DNA from: Ascaphus truei
Lineage: Eukaryota > Chordata > Amphibia > Anura > Ascaphidae
Direction: 5' to 3'
Assembly: GCA_036426205.1 (NCBI GenBank)
Contig: CM071570.1
Coordinates: 509,523-573,522, forward strand
Length of the DNA stretch: 64,000 nt
Part shown: positions 34,401-47,994 of the stretch, piece after piece
Layout: each line of letters opens with the position of its first letter
How positions within the stretch are numbered: position 1 is the stretch's first letter
Translations under genes and position numbers: made by a program
The notes under the pieces: generated by a model
Database searches by the model: none
The model's input: the letters and a program-made list of their open reading frames with translations, nothing else
Told to the model about the DNA's origin: nothing

Positions 34401-35470
34401 GAGCCACAGGTGTGATACAGTACCAGTAGTCCCTTAGAGCAGGTGTGTTGCAGGGAAAGGAACCGGTTAGACCACGAGGGGCCAATGTGAGATTGGATGG
34501 GTCAGGCCGGTTCACAAAAAGGGCTACAACTGTAAGGATTTTCTTTGGGAGGGATTAAATGTTTAGTCCTGTTCCTCAGGTGAAAGAATGAGGATTTGAT
34601 TCTGGATGACCCCTGATGCTCAAGTATCAATCCACAAGAAATGAAACCACCAAGATTTCTCACACAGTCAGAGTTTATCTGCTGGGAACCCCTGTGCTTA
34701 AGGCCAGTTTGTTGAACAAGCTGCAGTCATGTTTACATCAGACAGTGTGGACCCAGCAAAACACCTCAGTGTTATAAGGTTTCCTCCTTAGACAGCTGGT
34801 ATTTATACACTAAGGAGTTCTGCTAGACATCTATTGAGGACTGATAATGGGTCCTTAATTCCGGGTGAACAGGACAGTGCATGGAAATGTGAGCATGAAT
34901 GAAACTATGCAACTACAAGTGAGTAATGATTGATTATTGTAGACAGGGAAGTATCATACTAGATCAGCAAGTTGGAGAGATGCTGTATTGTTGAGACAAA
35001 AGATATGAAATGGGTTGGTGTGGTACAGTGGAAGTACTATAACTGTATACTGTCAAAATGCGCGCTAAAATCACAGTATGACTCAAACAGAGTGGCTTAA
35101 AAAATAAGCTGATGTTATCCCCTTGTAAAGCTGATTGAAAAAATGTTTGGGGGTCCCATCTGTTTGTTTTTAAGTTTTGTTACAGTCCTCGCTTTGTGCA
35201 AAAAAATGTTGTAGCCATTGCAAAAATGATCATAACAAGTACCCGATAAAATGACAAAATAATATAAAAAAATATATATTTCTTTCTTACAGGAAACAAT
35301 AAATAAAATAATGAAAGTGTTTGAAGCCAATAACCATAAATAAGTTTGAAAAAAAAATATTTGGCCTGCAACATGGAGCTGTCCATTTACATGTTTAATT
35401 GCCCCAGGTCCCCTCCCTTCCTTCATCCTGGTCCTGTTTCCGTCCTGTCTCCATCCATCCATCTCCAAGC
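34401..35470. other. Upstream flank of the WAP gene, non-coding
   Basis: No gene or clear repeat. The last 75 bases before the TATA box are pyrimidine-rich (35401-35470). Confidence 0.5.
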
Positions 35471-35476
35471 TCAGGG

Positions 35477-35482
35477 TATAAA
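35477..35482 (+). promoter_or_regulatory. TATA box of the WAP-domain gene
   Basis: TATAAA within CAGGGTATAAATCCC, 50 bases before the ATG at 35533. The expected transcription start would be near 35505-35512, giving a 5' leader of only about 20-30 bases. A TATA box this close to a signal-peptide exon is typical of strongly regulated secretory genes. Confidence 0.75.
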
Positions 35483-35532
35483 TCCCAGTGTGTGACAGCC
35501 CTGGGGACTCAGACACAGCTCCAGAGACCAAC

Positions 35533-35608
35533 ATGTCTCCAACCGCTGGCTCCCTCCTTCTGGGGCTCGTTCTGTGCTCGGTGGTCACCTGGTCAGAAGC
35601 TCGTTATG
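35533..35608 (+). CDS. WAP gene exon 1: signal peptide
   Basis: 25 codons plus one base: Met, small polar residues, a hydrophobic core (LLLGLVLCSVV) and TWSEARY. The donor is G|GTGAGT. The exon ends in phase 1, which fits all three WAP exons downstream. Confidence 0.85.
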
Positions 35609-37353
35609 GTGAGTATCCAGCACCACCTGTCAGGGAGGTTATTTAGCAAACTCATAAACTATACATTTGCCATGAACTTGGATGTAAGAAAGTCCTGTAT
35701 CAGGGTTTAATGGAACATGCATCACTATATCAAGATACTTCATTCATTCAAATCTGGTTGCAAGTTTGGGTAATGCAGCAAAGAAAAGGAATTCTATTGA
35801 AATGAATTTCCTTTGAAATATCGGGTGTCATTACTTTGGTTTTGGGGTTTTTGCCCCCAGACATTAGAAACCCACTAATTTGAATGGGATTCTGTCTCTT
35901 TGGTAAATCTGGGGGCTGTATTTGGGACGGGTTTGGCCTCAGTATTACATAGGAAGACATTACAAAGAGAGCCTGTTGGACGGGATTTTACATCTTCTAG
36001 TTTGGTATTTGAGGAGTGACACTAGGAGGATTTAGAGGAGCAGTTACATGATAAACATATTACCATGAAAAAAATCTAATTTTACCTACAAATCTAAACT
36101 ACAGCTGAAGCAGATGACACGATAAGTACTGTGTCTGACATGAGCATTAAATGCTCTTTTTGCAAAAATAACGTTTCTCGCAGTACTCAATATACTCCAA
36201 AGAGTATTTTTAGTTAAATAATGTATTTTCCCACCACATTTGATAAATATTTGTTGTTTTCAATGGTAAAAACATAATTGGAAACCGTGGTCAAGATGAA
36301 AAATATCAAATCCCTACAGTATTAAAACCTTAGTGACCATAAGGGACATTAAGGCATTCATCATGCAAACCTTCATGTCTGCTATTCTAGCTAAAGGTTT
36401 AATAAATATAACTATCTTCCTAACTACCAATTGCATGGCGCAGAGACTAGTAATGCATTGCCATGAATGCGTTATTAACTGCTATGGCATATAAGGACTT
36501 AACCCCCATCTTCCCACTGCGAGGGACTAACTTCACCATTATCGCCCAGCCCACAGCATTTCCACTGCAGCAAGGGATTCTGGGAAATTACACGCAAATG
36601 ACCACACAGTGCCGCCTTTTGTCTCAAGCTCATATTACATGAGCAACCCTTAGGCCAATGCATGCTGCTTTAAACAATATGAGCTTGAGACAAAAAGTGG
36701 CACTGTGTTCTCATTCGCATGTCATTTCCAAGAATCCCTTGCTGCAGTGGAAGTGCTGTGTGCTGGGCGATAATGGTGAAAGACAAGGTTGCAGACCTGC
36801 CTAAGACATGCAAATGAACACACAGTACTATTTCCATTTGCTATATGCTTTACTGTGGATGGTTTTTGTCCCTTTTTTTACCCACCATAACCTTAATATA
36901 TATATTTTTTTTAAACTATAATAATAAAATAGTGTCTGTATGTCTCTCTGTCAGGGCCATAGCTCATGGACCATGAAACCAAGACACCTACAACGTTACA
37001 TACATACTAAGGGGACCCTACACATACAATCTATGGAATTGTTAACATTTCTCTCACAAGTCAGACAGTTGGTGTTGTGTCTGGTAGGCTATGTACCTGG
37101 AATGTGACATCATAATGCACACAGCCTGGTGGCAGATAAGGAGAATCAGATAGCTATAACATTTACACATAAAGCAGGAAAATAACAAAAGAGAGGAAGC
37201 TATGTGAGGAGAAAGCAAGAATCCTGGAGAAAGAGGCTGACAGAATTGCGGCCATATTAAAGAATTAAACTAAAGTGGAGGGAGAGAGAGGGAGAGAGAG
37301 GGAGAGAGGGAGAGAGGGAGAGAGGGAGAGAGGGAGAGAGGGAGAGAGGGAGA

Positions 37354-37438
<85 letters not shown>

Positions 37439-40400
37439 GATGGGGAGTAGGGTTGGATGGCGGGAGGAAGAGGTGGAGATAGAAGAGTATTGGAGAGAGA
37501 GGAGTAGAGAGAGGGGAAGATGGGGAGAGAGAGAAGGGGAGAGATAGTAGGGTAAAGGAGATCGAGACAGGGAGAAAGGGAGAGGGGTAAGAGGAGATTG
37601 AGAAGGGGAGAAAGAGAAGGGGAGAGGGAGATGGAGAGAGGGAATATAGAGAGAGAGAAGGGGAGAGGGAGATGGAGAGAGAGAATATAGAGGGAGAAGG
37701 GGAGAGGGAAACCTGTATTAAGCCAGGCACTTTAGCTACAGTTGTCTAAATGATACAATTGCCTGTGTCTGCCTAAGCCTGTGTATGTGTTTGTGTGTGT
37801 TTGTGTGTGTGTGTCAGGGCTATAGCTCCAAGACCATGAAACCTAGACGCATAACCCTTTGCAGGCATACTAAGGGAACCCTAGAGGTGTGCACCTGATC
37901 ATTATTTTTATGAGTCATTAACATTTCTCTGACAAGCAAATCAGCCAGTGGGTTGTGTAACTGTTAGGATATGTATCTGGCACGTGACATATTAATGCAC
38001 ATAACCTGGTGGCAGATAAGGAGAGTCAGATAGCTATACTGTAAAGTTTACACTGAAAGCAGATGAAGAAAGAAAGAAAGAAAGGGAATCAGTTAAAATG
38101 TAACGAGAAAGCAACAATCCTGGAGAAGGAGAAAAAGGTGGAAATAATTGGGGACAAAATAAGGTATTAAAGAGAGAAGGGGGGGAGAAGGGGGTAGGTT
38201 GGAGATAGGGCAGAAGGAGAGGGAGATTGAGAAAGAGGGAGACCTCTACGGAGCAGGACATTATTATTTCAGATAACTGCAACCCGTGCGTAGCCGGCAC
38301 TTTAGGTACAGTGGTCTGTGTGTCTGTCTGAACCTGTGTGTGTGTGTCTGTCAGGGCCATAGCTCCAATACCATGAAACCTAGACACCCAACACTTTGCA
38401 GGCACACTAAGGGGACACCGGGGGGTTATTTTGTATTTAAACATGGCTATTCTATGAGTCATTAACATTTCTCTGACAAGCAAGTCAGCCAGTATGTGTT
38501 GTACAGTACCTGGTAGGCTAAGTATCTTGAATGTGACATTATAAGGCAGATAGCCTGGTGGCAGTTAAGGAGGTAAGATTGCCAAAAAGTTTACACATAA
38601 ATCAGACAAAGAAAGAGAGGAAGTCAGTTGACACGTGAAGATCAACCAAGATTGCTGGAGAAGGAGAGATGGACGGGAATAATTGAGTACATCATAAGAT
38701 ATTAACGGAAAGTGATGGGGGGTGTCAGAAATGAGGGGATAGAGGGGGAGAGATGGGAGAGAGGGGGAGAGTTGGGAAAGAGGGGGAGAGTGGGAAGAGA
38801 GGGAGAGATGTATAGAGAAAGGGAGAGGGAGTGGTAGAGATAGAGATTAAGGTAAAGTGATAGGCAGAGCGAGAGACAGAGGGAGACAGAGAGAGACAGA
38901 GAGAGGGAGAGATGGGGGGGAGAGAGGGGGAGAAAAGGGCAAAGGAGCATAGGGAGAGAGGATGGGAGAGACAGAGAGAGGGGGAGAGGGACAGAGGTAG
39001 GAAGAGGGAGAGAGGGATGGGGAGAGAGGGGGATTAGAGGGGGAAGGGGCAGGGGGAGAGAGGGTGGGAGAGACAGAGAGAGGGGGAGAGGGACAGAGGT
39101 ATGGAGAGGGAGAGAGGGATGGGGAGAGAGGGGGATTAGAGGGAGAAGGGGCAGAAGGAGAGAGGGTGGGAGAGACAGAGAGAGGGGGAGAGGGACAGAG
39201 GTATGGAGAGTGGGATGGGGAGAGAGGGGGATTAGAGGGGGAAGGGGCAGGGGGAGAGAGGGTGGGAGAGACAGAGGAGGGAATGAGGAAGAGAGAGAGG
39301 GACAGAGGTAGGGAGAGGGTGGGTTAGATAGACAAGGAGTGAGGCAGAGGGTTTGGAGGAAAGGAGAGAGATGGAGTGAGATAAGGTGGGGGAAGGGAGA
39401 GAGAGAAGATTGGGAAAGAAAAAAAGTCACAGCAGTTGTGCATTGTTATACTGAGGTTTTTAATTAACAAACTGCAACCCATCATTTTAAAGGGCATTTA
39501 TGCTGTGAAAAAAATTGTTTACGGAAGTTTGTGCGATGTCGAGTATTTTGGCGCATCTAAAATAAAGAGGTCATTAACTCCTTCAGCACTGATAAGACCA
39601 CCTGTGCTCAAATACTAATTTAACAACGTTGTTAAATATTAACACCTTAGTAGCTTCAGTGGGCAGAAGTCACTGTCAACTAATTTTTTATTTGCCCCTA
39701 GTACTACTTACTACAAAATAGCTATTACACTCCTAACATTAGACTAACTTACCGACTCCTAAAGCAAACAAGGGGTAAATTATCACCTCTCTTCCCCTGG
39801 AGTCCTTATTAACCTCACTGGTTCTCCCACCCCCAGAGAAATGTCTGGGCAATTATTTTTTTTTTTTTTTTTTTTTAAAGGATAAAGCAAAGGCTCCATA
39901 AATTAACACTTTGAGGCACACCTTGTGTGTGCGATATTCTGCCAGAGCAGAAAGAGCCCCGCTCCTAAGCCCAGATTCTCTAAGCTTCATTATATCAGGG
40001 CAAATATTGGGATGTAAACTAAAACAGCCACAGATTATTATTAACGTTTTTGTAAAGCACCAACATATTCCATAGCGTGGTACAATGGGGGTAGTGATGT
40101 AAATTACATAAACAGAACAACATAACAAATAAGGACTAAACAAGTACAAAGTGGGAATGAGGACATTGCTTACAATCTAGACATAATGAGAGACAATGCT
40201 GAACCAGAAGGTAAAGTGTCTGCTCATTGTGGGATGGGGTATACATCAGGATGGAGTATACATCGCTATGTACATGGATGGCGCTATATAAATAAAGACA
40301 TACTGTACACACATTCATACTGTACATGCATACATTGGAGTTTGGACACGTAGACAAGGCACATTCCAGCTAGGGGAAGGTTGCAGTAATCAAGAAGGGA

Positions 40401-43400
40401 CAAAATGAGTGACTGAATTAGGATTTTAGTTGCTTCATGAGTCAGAGAAGCCGAGCGATACTTTGGAGATGGAGACGGCAGGACAAGTGAGGGACTGAAT
40501 TTGAGGAATGAAGGAAAGGGCAACCTCACTGGTGACTCCTAGCCAACGGGTTTGGGGTGTTGATGAGATTATGGTACTATGACAGTTAGGGAGAGTTTTG
40601 GTGTCAGGGTGGCAGTGTAAGGGGGGAAGAATATTAGTTCTGTTAAACTCCACGTAATGGAGGAACATCGAGGAAGAGATTGCAGAGAGACAGTTAGTAA
40701 AATGGGACAAGAGAGAGTGGAAGAGGTGAGGGGTAGAGGTAAAATTAGGTGTGATAGACATAGAGGTGATATTGAAAGCCAAAACATTGTATTAATTTAC
40801 CCAGAGAAGGGCAGAGTGTGAAGGACAAAACTTTGTGGGGTCCTGAGAGAAAGAGGGTGTGAGGAGGAGGAGGAGTTGACGCCAGAGAAGGTATTACTGA
40901 AAGAGCAGGTGTTATTTTGCCAGCATTAACGTCTTATTTATCATAATTATATTAACAAAACATTTCTGTTATCAGGCTCATTAGTGAACTGTGGCACGTA
41001 TGTGTGTTATGACATGTGGGAAAAAGTAACACACCAAAAAGAAAAAATAAATCTGAGATACTAATACCGGTGCTCTCTAACTCGATATGGGAAGGCCCGT
41101 GCAATTTAAGTACAGAATACACAAGAAAGGAAGAGCAGAGGAGGTCACAGCAGCCTCCTGGACAATGGCTTCTGTGACAGCCGAAAAGTTGGACTCTTTA
41201 TTGGGCTTCAATAAGTTATTGCATTTATAAAATCCTGGGCCTCTACTCTTCCTATGTATGTGCATTAAACATGCCAGGACACATACATGTAAAAAAACAA
41301 ATAACACGAATGTGTGTAAATAACAAACACATGGGCACATTGAGAAATATATTGTGCTTGCCAGGTAAGTAAAATTATTAAACAGTACCTAAAATCTCCA
41401 GAATTGTTGCAAATAACATCAGGAATTGCATATCATCCACATGCATTGTTGCTGTAACATGGTTGCCAAATAAATATTTTTATACCTAGCAAAAGTAGCA
41501 TTAATACCTAATTTAGGCATAATTCAAATAATGAGACATGCTGTTAAGTTTAATGCCCAAAAAGTGTAGCCACTCTTATGACATCATGAAAATGCAGTAA
41601 CCAGCAATTAAATCATAATTTTAACAAGCTCAAGATAAAAATAACAATTCATATCATTCTCAATAAGAAGGGAGGGAAATCATGCTCTTTTAACTAAAGT
41701 GAACTTAATATTTCTAGAGAAATGTGCTGAGGGTGTGACCGTATATATATTAGAGCAAAACATACTTGAAAACGAGAGCTTACTCTCAATGTATTTCTTC
41801 CTGGTAAAACATTTTATGAATAAAACTAAATAAATAAAGATACCAACACACCTCCCTTAAGATCCTTGTTGTTTATTCAGCTAATAGTTAAAGCAATTCT
41901 GAGGGGTATGTTAGGGACTGCCAGATAAGTGAGTCATTACAAGGTGAGTACTCAGGGAGGCTTTATATGTCTGAAAGCTGGGAGGGATTGCCAGATTGAG
42001 GGGGCAGTACGGGACAAGCCTTGAAGGCGGGCGTGAGAGGCAGCGATAAGGCAGGAGGAATGGCAGATAACACTGGCAGAGTGTAAGGGGCATTTGGAGG
42101 AGGAGTGCTGAGATGTAGTGTGGGAGGAAGAGACGTTGAGAGCTCCGTATGTCATTGCTAGAGTTTTACATTTCACGCTAGAGGCTATGGGAAGTGAATA
42201 TAGGGGTCTGCATACTGGAGCAGCACAAGTGGAGCAGTGAGTGAGGTAGATGTGTCTGGCAGCAGCATTTTGGATGGATTGGAGGTGGGACAGGTACCAG
42301 TGCCAAACGGGTGAAGGTTGCAATAGTCCAAGTGGGACAAGGTAAGTGTGGGAATTATGATTTCAATTGTGTCATAAGTGAGAAAAGTGTGTATACTAGT
42401 GATATTTCAGTTGTGAAGATGGCAGGACTTAGTGAGTTCTTGAATGTGAGGAAGTAGAGGACACAGGAAAACATGTCCTCTAACCAGTGGGCTTGCGGTG
42501 TTGATGAGATTATGGTACTGTAATATTGACACATTTTGCCCAGATAGGTTAAAAAGTCCTGCGGGAACATCTTTCTGGCTGTGCTTTACAGGAGACTGTA
42601 CAATGATATTTTAAATCTCTTGTAATTTATTTTTGAATACTGCAGAGTTTTCCATGTTTTTATTACAAGAAAAGATGCATATCGATAACTCTGCTCAGAA
42701 TGATCTCCACTGGACACTTTGCTAAAAAAAAACAATATCCAGATAAGGCAGATCGGCCTTTTGCGGAAATCCGTGACCTAAGGAAACGGGCGATCCGAGG
42801 CGGATCCAAATACAGCCAAAAAATTCACCCAACTCAAATAATGAATAGCATCAACCCTTTAAATATAGCATGTAAATAGCAAAGTCACCCCAAAGAAAAG
42901 GATGTCTCTTTCTGGTGATGCACACTTTATAATGCACTTCAAACACAGGTCTGTGTCGTGGTCGGTGTTAATAATGCTTATCTTTTTTGCGTTGTGATGT
43001 TCCAGATGTTCCAGTTGTCACAGTGAAATACACCACCTGTCCTATGGATGTGGACTATCTTACATGTGACATTGTACCTGAGTTCGGAGAATTAAACGTA
43101 GCTCAAGAATGTTATAGCGGCCGTGACTGCAAGGGGGAACTGATGTGCTGTTTGTCTGGCTGCACCTTACACTGTGTTCCGCCCATGAAAGGTACGGAGG
43201 ACGGACTACTTACCACAGGCTGGTGCTTTGGGATACTCTATGTAATTGTAATGCATTTTTAATCTACTAATTTATATAGAGAGAGAGAGGGACCACAATA
43301 TAACCTGTCTCCTACTCTTTCTCTCTTAGTAAGATTTAGAAGGGTGTGGGGGTGGGGGGGTGTGTGGGTGTGTGGGGGCTTGTGGGTGTGTGCTGTGTGT

Positions 43401-43426
43401 GTGTGTGTGTGGTGTGTGTGGTTGTG

Positions 43427-43461
<35 letters not shown>

Positions 43462-43964
43462 TGTGTGTATGTAAATATATACACACACATTGTGACAGTC
43501 TACGTTAGAGAGAGTATGCATGCGCTCCAGTATGCAGGAAGTTAAACTCCTAGCTAGGGTGTGTCTGGTAAGGTGTCTAGTAACTGCTGATTGCAAGGGC
43601 TTTAAAATAAAATCAGCAGCCTGACAGAACTGAGCCTTAACCCCCAACCAGTAGGGACGCCGGTTGGGACAGGTCCCAGGTGAGCTGGACACAGGGCCGG
43701 TTGTTTGGCCAAAACCCACAGCCTTAGAGTGTCACAGAGAAAGAGACTTTGGGTGTTGTCACTTACAGAGGATTAAGGGTAAAGAGCTTTTCTCTCCAAT
43801 CTGTAGTTAAGGAGCTGACAAGAATGTTAGTTAGTGCTCCAGAGGGAGCTAGGTATTTTGTTTTTGTTCCAGTTCTGTTTTGTTCCCTTTTGTTAATAAA
43901 CCTGATAAGTGAACCCTACGTTTCCTGTCCTTGATGTGAGAAAAGACCATGTAAAGTGGCTAAG

Positions 43965-44010
<46 letters not shown>

Positions 44011-44946
44011 TGGGTGGTGTGTGTGTGTGTGTATATATACTATATATATTATATATATATATATATTATATATATAAAATAGTATAGGAACATAGATACT
44101 TAGTTATAAAGAAAGAGGTACAGTACCACTTGACCTGTCTATTACAGTAATTTTCAACATTTCTTTTAATTTTGTACTAAAAACCAAGGAATCAAGGAGA
44201 TAGCTGCATGTCTTAAATTACCAATCCCCCATTTAACCTATTTTTTATTTTCTAAATAAACAGCTTAAATTTTCTGTTTGTTACAGCACTGTAAATGCAG
44301 ATAAGTGTTCTGAGTGTAAATAATGCATTTCTTTTTATTTGTTTTGTGATTTTTCAGTCAATCCAGTTGTCTATGTAAAACCCGGTGATTGTCCCCAGGA
44401 TGTGGATTATCCTACATGTGATGCTGTACCTCTGGCAGAATGTAACATAGACCAAAACTGCAAGGAGACCAAGAAGTGCTGTTACTCTGGCTGCTTGAGA
44501 CTCTGCCTTCTGCCACTGAAAGGTATGGAGGGACGGGCAGCTCACCAGGGGCTGGGGCTTTGGGATACTTAAGCAAAGGATAAGCTCATGAGAAGTGTGT
44601 GTAGCCACATATCATACGTCCTTTTGTTATAAGAAACTGTCTTCCACCATGCACCAGATGGGTAAACAGAGCAGTTTTTCTATCCCCAAGTCAGACTTGG
44701 TAGAGTATTTATCATTAATACTAATAAAAATAATCTTGCTGGCTGGGGGGGTATCTGGGCCCCTCGCCACTTTATTGTGATGTTATAGCTACGGCTGGGA
44801 TAACTCGCTCATTCTACTTATTGCATTTCCCTGTTGCAGCAGGTTCATCAGACGTTTAACACTGATAAATACGTTCCAGTCCCATGTGAGAGAGAGAGAG
44901 ATGGGAGAGAAAGAGGGAGGGTGAGAGAGAGGATGATAGAGAGAAA

Positions 44947-45009
<63 letters not shown>

Positions 45010-47841
45010 GAGAGAGAGGGTGAGAGAGAGAGGGTGTGAGAGAGAGAGTGAGAGAGAGGGTGAGAAAGAGAGTGAGAGAGAGGGTGAGAGAGAGGGAGGA
45101 TGAAGAGAGATAGAGGGTGAGAGAGAGAGGATGAAGAGAGATAGAGGGTGAGAGAGAGAGCGGGTGAGAGGCAGAGAGGGTGAGAGAGAGAGTTAGTGAT
45201 GGGGGAGAGAGATAAGGAGAATATGGCAGCTGTCTCTTATTTTCAAGGTCCCCACTAGTTTTGATACAAATCTGAACATGCCTGATGTACGATTCTGTTG
45301 ATGCAGAATTTGATGCCTTCCACATTCCTCCATAGCACTTGTGTAGAGAAACCACTCCCCAAATAGCAGTGTTATGTACACTGGGCAATATACAGTATTC
45401 AGGCGCACGTTACTTTGCCATACTGATAAGCAATGACCTTTAACCATACAATATGTTTGCAATACTATTGCAAACATCATATGGCGCCCTTCCCAATGAT
45501 TGTTAATCGGGGTATCCATATAATGTGGATATGAAAACATAGTTGCATAATGACACAGTGTGACGGTGAAGGGGTCCCCAGGCCAGCAATTAAAGCATTA
45601 TGCCCAGCTGGGGGCCCCTTGAGTCATAAAAGGTGAATGTGGAGTGTCAGTTCTGCAGTCCAGAGCTGGCTGCAGTCCTGAAAAGGTATAATACAGTGTG
45701 TGAAATGTGCCCCTGAGCTATATTGGGGAATTGTAAGTATCAGCTCTTCAACCCAATTGTGGTATATAACTGTTGGTACAATAAAGAGGTATTTGGTTTT
45801 ACTGTTCCGGGAGTGCCAGCCAGCGGGGATGTGCAGGGCGGGAGTTTCAGGGGTGCCAGCCAGCGGGGATGTGCAGGGCGGGAGTTTCAGGGGTGCCAGC
45901 CAGCGGGGATGTGCAGGGCGTGAGTTCCGGGGTGCCAGCCAGCGGGGATGTGCAGGGCGTGAGTTTCAGGGGTGACTTTACGGTAAAATGTTGTCAGGGT
46001 GTGTTTGGGTAGACGGGGGCCACTGTTGCGGGTTACCCTGAAACATGTACTCGGGAATCCCCCCAGATTCCTGAGGACATGAGTAACACAGAACGCATAG
46101 AACGCAGTTTGCAGATCACCGCCAAATCCCCCTGCTTCAAACCAGGACAGTAAAACCGGGCAGGGAACGGAATTACATTAAAGGTTCTCGGAATATGCCC
46201 GAACCCCCAGACCCCAGTGTGGGGTTCAGTACATCTCTCACCAGGGATAAGGTGAAGAGAGTTATAGGGGTTTTAAGTTAAAATGTAGAATGTCAGCTCT
46301 TGGGCCCGGGCATTGTGTATGCATTACTGTCACTGTGTGAAAAATACCCACAACCTACATGGGGCATAAGGGGTTAATGTTTATCCCCACACTCCAGTCA
46401 GGTATATGACTGAGCAGGTTTGTTTTATTAAAATAAAAGGTAAATGGGTATGAAGGGGTTAAAATATATCTGCAGATATAGCCAGGATTCCCCAGTATAG
46501 CAGAGGTACCCACATAAATCCCAGGTACCCTGAATCCAGTTTTGGGGTTCAGGGGGAAATCACATCATGTGTTAAATGTATGAATTATGATAACAATGTT
46601 TTTGAATAAGAGGTAAAAGAGCATGGGTTTTAACCATCCCCCAAGATTAATATGTTTAAACTTTAGTCCTGCAGAGACTCAGAGTGGGCTTATGGCTAAT
46701 AGTTCAAAGAGACATTTGTCCTAGAGGTATTAAACCTTTTGTTGGCAGCAAAAGTGGTGATACTGAAAATGTATTATAAAAAATTAATGCATTAAAGCTA
46801 TCCTAGTTTATCTTTGTTGACATTATAGACAGAAGGGGATTGTCCTTCATTCAATTCAGAACCAATAACATTCTAAGGTGTTTTGTGGGGAGGGGGAGAG
46901 GTGACTAGTTTGTCCTGACAGATGTCCTGCGAAGTAGGCGTGGTGTGGTATGCTAAGTGGGGAAGGGCCAGGTTTGCACATGCTCAGTTGCGATACTGAG
47001 GCTTTGTGCCAGTTTTTTGTAGAACCTGGCAGAACTTTGCCATAGGTGGGATAATTGGTTCCCATGCAGTGATTTGCTGTAGACAGAAAAGATAGACATT
47101 TGGTGTTTTTAAAAGTTGGTGCAGCAATCAGAGGTCAGATAAATCCACGTTCCATCTAAGGTCCATCATGTAATGAAGATTCCATCTTAACCAAAGATTT
47201 GTATCCAGCTTCCAGTATTCGTACGGACTAAGGATTGGCTAATTAAACCTGCATGGAATAAAAAAATATTACTTTTGAAAGAGAAACAGGGGTTGCCGTT
47301 TGTGTCCCTAGCCAAGGACTGTTACACGGCTCTTTTTGCGCATCACCCCGTGTTTGGGAATGATGCCTAGAGACTTGATTTCTGTGGATTTCATTCCGTG
47401 GACATTTCTATTTCGTTTTGCCCCATCCCAGTAAGTGTGTTATTTGTGATATTTTTGTAGTTCAAGCTGTGTGTGTTCTTTATGTGAATAAAGACAATTA
47501 ATTTTAATTCATGCTTTATTCAATCAAAGGATACAGACGGTAAAGTGTTAATAAGCTTGGTCTACCGTGACACACAGCAATGGCTATATTACAGATATCT
47601 AGCTGACTCTGTATTTTGGTTTGGGTTTTGCATCTAAAAAATTCAGGTTATAGTTTTTTTTATTTTGTCTTTTTTCATTGGTATTATTGGTTATCATTTT
47701 TTCATTTGAGCAAAATATGTAAATTTCATAATTTGAAATACAAATAAGGAAAAATCCAAATTAGGTACAATTTTATTTAATTAATATTTATTAGACATTT
47801 TTTAGATTTTTTTGTTAATTTTTAATGTTTAATACATTTGT

Positions 47842-47909
<68 letters not shown>

Positions 47910-47949
47910 ACAACACACCACACACCACCACACACACACACACACACAC

Positions 47950-47994
<45 letters not shown>

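Noticed and set aside
35748..35960. 70-codon minus frame in WAP intron 1
   Set aside because: No homology or splice context; intronic.
37257..37730. 157-codon Ser/Leu frame and Arg/Glu frame on the other strand
   Set aside because: Translation of (GA)n.
38702..39430. 242-codon Ser/Pro/Leu frame on the minus strand
   Set aside because: Translation of the polypurine/polypyrimidine tract; no start context or domain.
35533..43005. Alternative reading in which exon 1 is an isolated signal-peptide ORF of another gene
   Set aside because: Possible in principle because 7.4 kb separate it from exon 2, but phase, orientation and secretory logic fit, and no other phase-1 cysteine-rich exon was seen in between.
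43259..43719. His/Thr/Pro-rich frames
   Set aside because: Translations of the GT microsatellite.
44789..45388. 199-codon Ser/Leu-rich minus frame
   Set aside because: Translation of the GA-rich tract at 44885-45215.
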